A stretch of 64,000 nucleotides of DNA from Mangrovivirga cuniculi (lineage in GTDB: Bacteria; Bacteroidota; Bacteroidia; Cytophagales; Cyclobacteriaceae): positions 3,102,001 to 3,166,000 of the forward strand of contig NZ_CP028923.1 of assembly GCF_005166025.1 (NCBI RefSeq). Direction: 5' to 3'. Shown here piece by piece: positions 56,012 to 64,000 of this stretch. The notes below the pieces were generated by a model that ran no database searches, was not told the origin of the DNA, and was given only the letters and a program-made list of their open reading frames with translations. Both the position numbers and the translations under genes were made by a program. The first letter of the stretch is position 1. Each line of letters begins with the position of its first letter.

Positions 56012-59000
56012 ATGCCAAATACTCACGGATTCGAAATTATAGCTGAAGTAACTGAAAATGTTCTGAATGAAATTTTACTGGCCGCCTGGAAGTCTGCGGA
56101 CGATGAAAGCGGGGAAGGCGTAATACCGGAAAAATTTGAGATCCCCCGGGATTACCCTTTGGGCCATTCAGTATAAAAGAAGGAACTGTTCAAATCCCAA
56201 AAGATCAGTTAGGATTAAAAATGGAACCTTCAGTCAATGGTGTTGATATAAACCTGGGTACCATTGTCCACGTCGAAATAGCTGACCCTCCCATTCCATC
56301 AGCTACATTTTTTGACCTGACAGCAGATATTTCAGTGAAAGTACCCATTATTACTCTCGAAGATGGAGTAAATGTTGGCGCACAGTTAGAAAATCTACCT
56401 CCCGATGCGATCAATGCGACAATTACCAGTGGGGACCCCATAGGCCCTGTTACTGATGCAATGATCGAAGAATTCATTCATGAAAAACTACGTAATGACC
56501 CTGCTGTGCAAATGCAGTACAATGATATCCCGATCAGCTTCACTGTTTTCTCCATGAAGGCTAACTTCGAAATGTATGATGATGAATCTGATCCTACAAA
56601 AACCGCCAAAGTATCCTTCCCTTCCGGATCACAAGTAAAAATTGATATTCCCTGTTACCTGTATTTCTACGATATCACCGGTGAATTTGCCGGCCAGTCC
56701 CTGGCTAGTCCAATGGGGATTTTAGGTACAGTGCAAATGATCTCTGAATACAGCATAACAGGAAACAAAGTGGTCGCTAAGCTTAGTGAAGCGACAGTTA
56801 CTCTGGAAAACCTGACCCCGGCACCGGGACAGGAAGGTATAAATTATTCAACCAATGTAACACTCTCAAATTTTGTTTCTAACGGAATTCTTGAAAGTAC
56901 GATTAAAACTCAATTTTCAGCATTAGCAGAATCAGAATTACAACAGATCGGAGATTTGGAACAAGATGTCCCTTCGCAGGAAACTATTGAAAAATTTATA
57001 GAAGATGAGGTGAGAAAGGAACTTGCTTCAAGGAAACAAATTCTGATATGGGAACCGGTACCACCGGATGGTGTAGATGTGACTATTAATGATGTCACCA
57101 TTAAATCATTGACCCAGGGACTGGCCATTGCCATCAACAAATTTAATGGCTCAAACGCAAATGCAATAACATTTTTTGTACCCGCAGGCAGAGATTTTGC
57201 TACAGCCATCTCTGAAAAAAAGGTCCTTGAAGAAATAAATAAAGCAGTAAACGAAGAATTTGGTTCACTACCCACCACGCTGGATGAAAAAGTAAAGGGT
57301 AAAACGGTCAAATTAAATAGTCTTGATATTTCCCTTAAGACAGGAGCCATCGATATTGAAGGTGATGTGACAGTTGTTGATGCCATAGCAGGTAGTATCG
57401 ACGTAGATGCGGACTTTGATGCTGATGCAGGTTTAAAATGGATAGATGGCCCCGAGGGCGGACAGATAATTGAACCCTTTGTTATTGGTGAACCGGATGT
57501 CGACCTCTCCCTACTTGCCTGGATTCTCTCATTTCTTATTGGTTTTTTATTTGGAATCGTAGGAATTATTATCGTCGCGGTGGTCATGACCCTGGCAGAA
57601 AATCTGGCAGAAAGCATTGGTGCGTCCATTATTAAAGATGATGTCAGTGATCAACTCACAGGCATCGGGGCATGGCCAAACAGCCTGACAGATATTGGTG
57701 ATATACAGGCAAGATTTGAAAATCCGATTTCGATCGATCCTCATAGTATTCTTTTTTCAGGCAATATGCTGATCACCAGTATGCATGCCCTAACCTCCGA
57801 GGATTTTGCAAATTCAAATGGTCCATATTCTGTGGTTGGAAACCAGGCTGTATCATTTATTGGTGGAGCAGAGAAAATGACATCAAAAACATTGTGGGAT
57901 TTTGACAATGGAAAATCAACAATTACGAGGAACCCAAATCACAGTTATGGTAAAAGTGGATTATATATTGCCAAATTTAAAGTTTCAGTCGAAGAAGATG
58001 GCGGTGTTACTACCCGGCATTTCGCAGAAGTAAATGTTAAAAACGTAGCTCCCCAGGTTTTTATGCCTGAGGATATCACAGTTGATGAAGGTGAACAATT
58101 TACCATCGAAGTAACCTTTATTGACCTCAACTGGCTGGATAAACATACAGCCTCTGTAACCTGGGGAGATGATTCCCCTCCGGAAATACTCGAAGTTTCC
58201 GAAACTAATGAAGAACCCCAGGCTCAGGGGAAGGTAACGGCCTGTCATACTTATTGTGATAATGGGAATTTTGAAATTAAAGTTACCATACGAGACGATG
58301 TTGGAGGAATAGGAATAGGTATTATGTATGCAAATGTTAACAATGTTCCTCCTTTGGTGATGCTTCCGGAACTGATGTATTCACTCAAAAACCAATGTGT
58401 CCGACTGGATGGCTTGTTTGAAGACGAAGGCTGGTGCGACACGCATACCGGATTCTGGAAGATGGGTGACTGCACTGTCCGTAATGCTTATATTGAACAG
58501 ACAAATGATCCGCCAAAAGCACAGGGAATCGCCTCTGTCGCTCATTCTTACGATTGTTGCGGGCCAAAAGAGATTACCTTAACCATCACAGATGATGACG
58601 GAGGGGTTGGTGAAGCCAGCATGATCGTCCATGTAAATGAATTATTGAATGCCGATATGGAGGGAGGATTCCATAAACTGGTTTTTGACGACCTGGATAG
58701 TGAATTAACAGTAGCCAATCACTGGATACCGTATGCTTCTACCGTGGAAACCACTGATAAAAGAGCCCAGGCTGCCGGATTCCAACTTGATTTTAACTTT
58801 GAAATCGGGATCGTTTCAGATGGCCGCAGAGCTCAACGGATCATTCTTAATGGTGCAGTGCAAACCGGATTAATGCAGCAGATCGCTGTGAACGTTGGAT
58901 GGGAATATGAGTTTACGGGTATGTTTCAAATTGCCACTACAACCCAGGCACAAGGGTGTATCGGAATAGATCCACTGGGTGGCACCGATCCGGATTCCTC

Positions 59001-59595
59001 TTCCATTGTCTGGAGGCAACTTGAAAAAGGAACTGAATGGCAAAATATCACGGTACGGGCTATTGCCGAAAGAGATAATATAACTGTTTTCTTTGGAGCG
59101 TTGCAGCGTACTGCGATCACCTCTGAGCTCTATCTTGACCAGGCGGCTTTGCATCAGATTCAGCCTCATTGTATTGAAAGTGAGGAATGCGAAGAGATTT
59201 GTGTTGATTTTGAGGAAATGACCGGAGATACGGTAATCACGGAGCCCTTTGAATACGATACACTTAGGTTCATCCCGCCAAAGATTGGTTTATTTATCAC
59301 ACAAATCGGAGATCCACAGGGCCAGAATAAACTTGGGTTTCATCCTGCAGGAGTTAAAATTGAATTCCCTCACAGCATAACTACAGTAAGAATTACAATA
59401 GCTAATTATGCCGGCAGAACCATACAGTTGGCAACCATGTACGACGATGAAATACTCAGTTCTTTTGATGAGATTATTTATAATGAAACAAAAACACTGC
59501 AGATCGAAGATGAATCCTTTAATGGTTTATTTGTAAGAGGTGGAGATAGTGAATCCGCAATTGTAAAAATCTGCTATTGCTATAATGAAGAATAA
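56012..59595 (+). CDS. Large multidomain protein: possible lipid-binding (TULIP-like) head, PKD repeats, CBM-like and shared C-terminal domain (one frameshift)
   Basis: Frame-corrected length is 1,194 residues; one C is missing at 56154-56157, and adding it joins PRDYP to FGPFSIKEGTVQIP. Residues about 1-600 carry long amphipathic strands and two similar lobes (VTINDVTIKSLTQGLAIAI; KTVKLNSLDISLKTGAIDIEG). A hydrophobic segment (about 500-530, LAWILSFLIGFLFGIVGIII) sits inside, reminiscent of OrfX/P47-type tubular lipid-binding folds (inference only). Then follow PKD-type domains (about 610-875; WDFDNGKSTITRNPNHSYGK; VTWGDDSPPEILEV; ITDDDGGVGEASM), a CBM-like jelly roll (about 880-1050) and the C-terminal domain shared with the gene at 51316. 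No signal peptide is visible, unusual for PKD proteins. Last long gene of the prenyl cluster. Confidence 0.68.
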
Positions 59596-59712
59596 CTTTA
59601 AGATTAATAATAATCACTGGAATTGACCCTGGACCCACGTGAGATTTCTTCTTTAACAGAAAACATTTTGCCGAACCTTAAACACAACCCCTGCATAAGC
59701 AGTTAGTGAATT

Positions 59713-60285
59713 ATGGCTGGTTTAATAGATCTCTCAAATTCTTTATCTGATATTAAAAGTATTATACTCAGGGAACTTCAAAGAGGTGGTGCAGACACTC
59801 GCTCTCAGTTTCATTTTGTCATACTTTCAACGGTCAACAACGACAATCCTGATCAGCGGTATGTTGTATTAAGGAAGTTTATTCCGGAAGAAAAAAAGGC
59901 TTTCATTTATACTGATATCCGGTCTGATAAGATCGAACAAATAAAAGTCAACTCTAATGTTTCAGTATTGACTTATGGAAAAAGCAACAAATGCCAGGTG
60001 AAGCTTACCGGTACCTGTAGCATACATCATAACAATGATATCAGTAAAATGCATTTTGTTAATCTCAATGGCGGAAAGGAATCGTATAATACTGAGAATT
60101 CACCAGGAGAAAAGAAAGATAAATACGATTCAACACAAAAGTTTAAATCTGAGTTTGATGACGAATATTTTGCTGTTCTGGAAGTGAATGTGAGTGAAAT
60201 GGAAGTGTTACAATTAAATAATGATGGTCACATCAGGTGCCTATTCAATTTTGATAATAATGAACAAAGCTGGCTGGTCCCCTAG
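59713..60285 (+). CDS. Pyridoxamine 5'-phosphate oxidase-like flavin-binding protein
   Basis: A 190-residue split-barrel protein. The strand pairs FHFVILSTVNNDNPDQRYVV, IYTDIRSDKIEQIKVNSNVS and VKLTGTCSIHH match the FMN-binding split barrel of the PNPOx-like superfamily. The conserved arrangement is R-Y-V-V-L-R then Y-T-D-x-R-S-x-K. It ends in a helix and short strand (CLFNFDNNEQSWLVP), where the family often has the C-terminal phosphate-site Arg-x-x; here it does not look canonical. Likely a flavin- or F420-type reductase or general-stress protein. It follows the large protein by 117 bases and could be part of the cluster, as a reductase for the prenyl product. Confidence 0.8.
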   Translation: MAGLIDLSNSLSDIKSIILRELQRGGADTRSQFHFVILSTVNNDNPDQRYVVLRKFIPEEKKAFIYTDIRSDKIEQIKVNSNVSVLTYGKSNKCQVKLTGTCSIHHNNDISKMHFVNLNGGKESYNTENSPGEKKDKYDSTQKFKSEFDDEYFAVLEVNVSEMEVLQLNNDGHIRCLFNFDNNEQSWLVP

Positions 60286-60392
60286 CCTCCACTCAAACAG
60301 TATAAGAGACACTAAAACTGTAATTAATCCGTCGATATAAATATCCCCACGACTTTCTCGTTTCATGCATCTTGTAAAAAAACGCAATTTAC

Positions 60393-61763
60393 ATGAAACA
60401 CATTTTTACCCTCTTAATCATTATTACAAATCCTTTTTTAAACGCTCAAGATTATAGCAAAAATATCGATTCCCTGATGAATGCATCATTTAAAACCGGT
60501 GTATTTAACGGAAATATCTTAGTACATAAAGGTGGTAATCTGATTTATTCCAATTCTTTCGGCTATGCTGATAATCAGAAATCAAACTTAACTATTAACC
60601 ACAGCATGCCCATCGGATCTATCATTAAGGAATTTAGTGCGGTTAGCATTATGGTTTTATCTGAGCAGGGAAAACTAAACATTAATGATCCATTAGGAAA
60701 TTACCTTGATTTTTTACCCTCATACTGTCAGGCAATTAAAATAAAGCATTTACTGAATTATTCAAGTGGTATTATCTCAACAGAAGGTTTTGACATAACA
60801 AGCCTTAAAAAGTCTCTGTCGGAATCAACAGAGTTAAAATTCACACCTGGAACTCAGTATGACTATAATTATTCAAACATAATTTTACGAAGAGCATTAA
60901 TAGAAAAAATATCAGGACATCAGTTTAAAGTCTTTCTTAAAAATGAATTATTGAAGCCTTTAGGCATCGATCAAATTAGCCAGCCATCAAACAGTGAACT
61001 ACATGGGCGAATGGCCGAGTCGTTTGATAACGATGGAAACACAACCACTTTCATTCACGATTATACAAAGGCATATTATCTGACTGCAGATAACCTGCAT
61101 AAATGGTTGAATGGATTATACTCAGGTAAACTGATCAATAAAGCATCGCTTATAACTTTAGGCAAAGCCTTCAGCAATAACAAACAATCAGCTTTAGGAA
61201 ATATTGAAATCGACTCTGCAGGTGTATTGCAACACTATCACCATGGGTCGGGCAATAACTACGAAGCAATAATATATTACTCCAGGGAAATTGAACTGGA
61301 AATAATCCTGATGACAAACAACCAAAATTTTAAATTGGGAGAAATAGGAAACGCTATAATAAACATCGTCCAAAATCAGCCTTTTGAAATCCCTAAACGA
61401 TCGATCTATTTAGATATCCGGGAAAAACTAAACCAGGATTTTGAATCCGGAATTGCTTATTACCTTAAAATAAAATCTGATATGCAGGATGTTTATGATA
61501 TGGATAACGAGGTGAACGATCTAAAAAAAACTGCGCAGTATCTGATCAGAAGAGAAAAATACACCCAGGCAATATCAATCTTAAGCATAGGTTTTATAAC
61601 CTGTTCAATTTCTGACGACCAAAAATCAGCGTATTATGAATTACTGGGTGACTGCTATACTTCATTAGGCAAAACTGAGTCTGCTAAAATTTACTTCAAA
61701 AAATGTCTTGAATTAGATACCGGCAATCGAAATGCCCAAAGCAAATTAAATGAACTGATCTGA
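60393..61763 (+). CDS. Serine hydrolase (class C beta-lactamase/PBP4 family) with C-terminal TPR
   Basis: A 456-residue exported protein (signal peptide 1-19). The active-site motifs of the class C/DD-peptidase fold are present: Ser-x-x-Lys in GSIIKEFSAVS (about 76-79), Tyr-x-Asn-type YSNIILRR (about 159-161), and H-x-G in HHGSGNNY (about 284). The last 70 residues are a TPR-like tail (YTQAISILSIGFITCSI; AKIYFKKCLELDTGNRNAQ). Related Bacteroidota proteins are esterases, D-amino-acid peptidases or of unknown substrate; beta-lactam resistance should not be assumed. Convergent with the AI-2E gene through a hairpin terminator. Confidence 0.88.
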   Translation: MKHIFTLLIIITNPFLNAQDYSKNIDSLMNASFKTGVFNGNILVHKGGNLIYSNSFGYADNQKSNLTINHSMPIGSIIKEFSAVSIMVLSEQGKLNINDPLGNYLDFLPSYCQAIKIKHLLNYSSGIISTEGFDITSLKKSLSESTELKFTPGTQYDYNYSNIILRRALIEKISGHQFKVFLKNELLKPLGIDQISQPSNSELHGRMAESFDNDGNTTTFIHDYTKAYYLTADNLHKWLNGLYSGKLINKASLITLGKAFSNNKQSALGNIEIDSAGVLQHYHHGSGNNYEAIIYYSREIELEIILMTNNQNFKLGEIGNAIINIVQNQPFEIPKRSIYLDIREKLNQDFESGIAYYLKIKSDMQDVYDMDNEVNDLKKTAQYLIRREKYTQAISILSIGFITCSISDDQKSAYYELLGDCYTSLGKTESAKIYFKKCLELDTGNRNAQSKLNELI

Positions 61764-61782
61764 TTACAATAACTAAACTATT

Positions 61783-61822
61783 TAGAAGACGATTACTTTG
61801 CTTAATCGTCTTCTATAATTTT
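61783..61822 (+). terminator. Terminator shared at the convergent junction
   Basis: Perfect 13-base stem TAGAAGACGATTA / TAATCGTCTTCTA with a seven-base loop, then ATAATTTTTTTATA. The right arm includes the stop codon and last three codons of the AI-2E gene, so the terminator of the plus-strand gene is built into the opposing coding sequence. Confidence 0.85.
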
Positions 61823-62932
61823 TTTATACTCTTCACTCCCCTCCCCGCTTTTAAGGTCTTCGTCTAATTGCTTTGTATTGACAGGGTATAAAGAATGCTG
61901 AAAAACGTGTCCGTAAATCTCCCATAAGGCTAAAAATAAAGCGGCTACCAACGGACCAATAATAATACCGGCAATTCCAAATACTGCTAATCCACCAAGT
62001 GTACCAAATAAGATCATCAGGTCTGGTAAGCCTGCATCCTTACCGACCAGCTTAGGTCTGATGAGGTTATCGATATTGCCCACCACCACTACGCAATAGA
62101 TACCTAAAATGATAGCAGGAGTGGTATCTCCAACAATAAAAAGATAGATCACCGCAGGGATCCAGACGATCGCTGTACCAAGAGCCGGAATGATTGAAAA
62201 GATCACCATCACTACACTCCAGAATATCACATTGGGTATTCCTGCTATGGCCATTCCAATTCCTCCAAGCACTCCCTGGATTACCCCAATAAATAACGTC
62301 CCTTTTAAAGTTGCTTTAGTAACCTTTACAAACTTGGTCAACAGTGTTTGCTCCTCATCATTTTTTAACGGCAGGTAGTATAAAAACTGCTCAAGATACT
62401 TCTTACCATTAATAAGGAAATAATAAAGAGTAAAAAGGAAAATAAAGAAGGAAAAAATAAAATTAGCTGTACCTGAAGAAAAGCTCTGAAGTCCGTTGAT
62501 AATGAAATTACCAAGTTCTTTCACCACATTCCCAATTGAGTTAGCCAATTTTTCCTGATCTGGGAACACCTTATGAACAATCGGAATTTTCTCAAGTTCG
62601 GTTACGATTATATTAGGCTCCTTTGCATACTTTGTTAAGAATGGCTCAACTAGCCTGACTGCATTTACTGCCTGTTCAATTACCACAACCATTAACCCGG
62701 CTAATGGCAATAAGATAACCAACACAAAAAGTATTAATGTCACTCCGGCACTAGCCGATGTACGCCCACCAAATTTATTGGCTAGTCGCTTGTAAAACGG
62801 GTACAACATCCCGGCAAAGATCGCTGCCAGGAAAATAGCCATTAAAAAACCCTTGACCATAACCAGGAATAAAATCGTTATTCCTAGTGTAAGAATTAAA
62901 ACAGTTGCTCTATTCAGGCTTTGATCTTTCAT
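61802..62932 (-). CDS. AI-2E family transporter
   Basis: A 376-residue polytopic inner-membrane protein. The N-terminal helices (LILTLGITILFLVMVKGFLM) are followed by a soluble stretch (about 85-150), a helix pair (FIFSFFIFLFTLYYFLINGKK), and the family core GVIQGVLGGIGMAIAGIPN, IIPALGTAIVWIPAVIYL and LIRPKLVGKDAGLPDLMILF. The last block is the diagnostic AI-2E/YdgG/PerM motif. Members act in autoinducer-2 or sodium/proton export; no quorum-sensing gene is present, so the substrate is open. The final codons overlap the convergent terminator. Confidence 0.93.
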   Translation of the reverse strand: MKDQSLNRATVLILTLGITILFLVMVKGFLMAIFLAAIFAGMLYPFYKRLANKFGGRTSASAGVTLILFVLVILLPLAGLMVVVIEQAVNAVRLVEPFLTKYAKEPNIIVTELEKIPIVHKVFPDQEKLANSIGNVVKELGNFIINGLQSFSSGTANFIFSFFIFLFTLYYFLINGKKYLEQFLYYLPLKNDEEQTLLTKFVKVTKATLKGTLFIGVIQGVLGGIGMAIAGIPNVIFWSVVMVIFSIIPALGTAIVWIPAVIYLFIVGDTTPAIILGIYCVVVVGNIDNLIRPKLVGKDAGLPDLMILFGTLGGLAVFGIAGIIIGPLVAALFLALWEIYGHVFQHSLYPVNTKQLDEDLKSGEGSEEYKKIIEDD

Positions 62933-63097
62933 TGAGGTATTAATTTAAAAATCACTAAGTCAACAGGAAAATTATATTTCCGACAAATTTTTATGCTTAT
63001 TATATTAATTTTGAGCTGATTTTATTGATCTTTTATCCTTTGATCAGTTAAAAACTCAAATAAGATATTCACAAATTTTTATTATTAAAAATCAATA

Positions 63098-64000
63098 ATG
63101 ATATCAACTATAAAAAAGCACAGAAAAAAGATCTATTATGGCCTATTGGTGGTATTTGCGATTGCCATGGTCTTCTTTTCAATCAATAAAACTGAAAAGA
63201 ATATTGACGTCGGATCTGATTACTTTGTTTTCTGGAAAGCAGGAGTGGATTATTTTGAGGGAAACGATCTGTATGATCCGATTGAAGGAGCAAGAGATTA
63301 TATCTACCCTCCTTTTGCAGCATTTCTGTTCCAGTTATTCGCGATCTTTCCGTTGAAACTTTCAGCAAATATATTCCTCCTGTCAAATGTATTTGTGCTT
63401 TTACCGCTATGTGTTATCATTCTGATTCGAATTTGTAAAACACTCAATCTGTCGGTAGATCAATACAAGATACCAGTAATTCTTACCGTCGTCTTCTCTC
63501 TAAAATATTTCTGGAATAACCTGATTACTTACCAGGTCAACTTTTTACTGCTTACGATTACCCTGCTTGGGATCTATTATTTCTTTAAAAACAAGCCGGT
63601 GGCAGCTGTTATCTTTATTGCGATTGCGGCTTCGATCAAAATCATACCTGTGGTGATTCTTGGTTTTATAGTCGTTTATCACTGGAAGAACATCAAAGTA
63701 TGGCTGGCCGCTTCAGGCACGGTTCTACTCTGCTTTTTAATTCCTTTGGTGACGAAAGGATGGCAGGTTTATATAAACTACTATGATTTTTTCCTCAAAA
63801 AAGCTCAAAACCAGGCTGCAGAAGGATTGATTTCATATACTAACCATTCATTAATGGCACTGATCGTGAAATTAATTGCCACGGAAACAATTAATAACGC
63901 AGTGAGTCCGGAAGTTATGGAACAAGCTGCCCTTTACAGGAACATTATTTTACTGGCATTGATCATTCTGATTTCCATAGTCATTTTCATATCAATCAGG
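63098..64000 (+). CDS. GT87 (DUF2029) membrane glycosyltransferase, 5' part
   Basis: From ATG 63098 an open frame of 301 codons runs off the window end. It has a basic cytoplasmic start (MISTIKKHRKK), a first helix (YYGLLVVFAIAMVFFSI) and the extracytoplasmic segment GSDYFVFWKAGVDYFEGNDL with an Asp, then YDPIEGARDYIYPPF, typical of GT87/GT-C mannosyltransferases that use polyprenyl-phosphate sugars. The Asp of GSDYF is the expected catalytic acidic residue. At least six more helices follow, with SIKIIPVVIL (the conserved K-x-x-P feature). Its C-terminal part is outside the window. Possible lipid A, glycolipid or exopolysaccharide role. Confidence 0.88.
   Translation, partial: MISTIKKHRKKIYYGLLVVFAIAMVFFSINKTEKNIDVGSDYFVFWKAGVDYFEGNDLYDPIEGARDYIYPPFAAFLFQLFAIFPLKLSANIFLLSNVFVLLPLCVIILIRICKTLNLSVDQYKIPVILTVVFSLKYFWNNLITYQVNFLLLTITLLGIYYFFKNKPVAAVIFIAIAASIKIIPVVILGFIVVYHWKNIKVWLAASGTVLLCFLIPLVTKGWQVYINYYDFFLKKAQNQAAEGLISYTNHSLMALIVKLIATETINNAVSPEVMEQAALYRNIILLALIILISIVIFISIR

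Noticed and set aside
51316-60285. Family 2 encapsulin or carotenoid cluster
   Set aside because: No encapsulin shell, cysteine desulfurase, terpene cyclase, phytoene synthase or desaturase is present near the polyprenyl synthase.
60393-61763. Beta-lactamase (antibiotic resistance) gene
   Set aside because: The SxxK/YxN/HxG motifs are shared by many esterases and peptidases. The TPR tail and lack of resistance context argue against a resistance call.
61802-62932. Autoinducer-2 signalling locus
   Set aside because: AI-2E family membership alone does not show AI-2 export, and no luxS or lsr gene is in the window.

Overview
The window is a 64-kb piece of a chromosome from a low-GC, marine-type member of the Bacteroidota, probably a Cytophagales-like lineage (the order is an inference). 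Supporting evidence: a PorP/SprF outer-membrane protein, a metalloprotease with a gliding/type IX secretion C-terminal domain, promoters of the Bacteroidota form (TTTG, about 19 bases, TAnnTTTG), many small lipoproteins, DUF6090/DUF2157/GDYXXLXY proteins, and a proteorhodopsin paired with a Blh carotene oxygenase. No rRNA, tRNA, transposase, phage gene or CRISPR array was found.

Layout. 1-3.5 kb: two acyl-CoA dehydrogenases and a Crp-type regulator on the minus strand. 3.5-8.5 kb: small hypothetical, VOC, DUF3781 and lipoprotein genes on the plus strand, separated by short hairpin repeats. 8.5-10.1 kb: an acyl-CoA synthetase. 10.8-20.5 kb: plus-strand envelope and accessory genes (collagen-like lipoprotein, ArsP/YraQ-type permease, beta-barrel protein, DUF6090, membrane proteins, YCF48-like propeller, VOC, ThuA, DUF305). 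20.5-21.5 kb: an array of 302-bp tandem repeats rich in hairpins. 21.5-31.2 kb: a minus-strand envelope cluster headed by an ECF sigma factor: TonB-like protein, M43 protease with type IX signal, PorP-OmpA fusion, then a large secreted protein, DUF2490 and MORN proteins. 31.4-33.7 kb: katG with an OxyR-like operator. 34.9-42.9 kb: a divergent locus with a secreted TPR-CHAT peptidase and Cys-rich lipoprotein on one side, and an ECF sigma factor, a membrane TPR protein and a papain-like lipoprotein on the other, followed by a triple-repeat lipoprotein. 43-45.5 kb: DUF2157, GDYXXLXY and DUF4442 genes. 45.5-47.2 kb: proteorhodopsin and blh. 47.5-51.1 kb: an SDR protein, a small secreted protein and a TPR adenylate cyclase. 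51.3-60.3 kb: a compact cluster of a polyprenyl synthase, a geranylgeranyl-reductase-like flavoprotein and four uncharacterised proteins, two sharing a C-terminal domain. 60.4-64 kb: a serine hydrolase, an AI-2E transporter and a truncated GT87 glycosyltransferase.

How the genes fit together. The rhodopsin/blh pair implies light-driven proton pumping with retinal made by cleaving beta-carotene. The polyprenyl synthase cluster probably makes or modifies an isoprenoid lipid and may include a lipid-binding protein; it is the best candidate here for an undescribed system. The two ECF loci look like envelope regulons, one for type IX secretion-related surface proteins and one for peptidases.

Quality caveat. 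Nine genes are each interrupted by one or two single-base deletions, many in short homopolymers, and restoring one base per site rejoins a full-length protein every time. This looks more like sequencing error than decay. I annotate these as single CDSs and state where the frame breaks.
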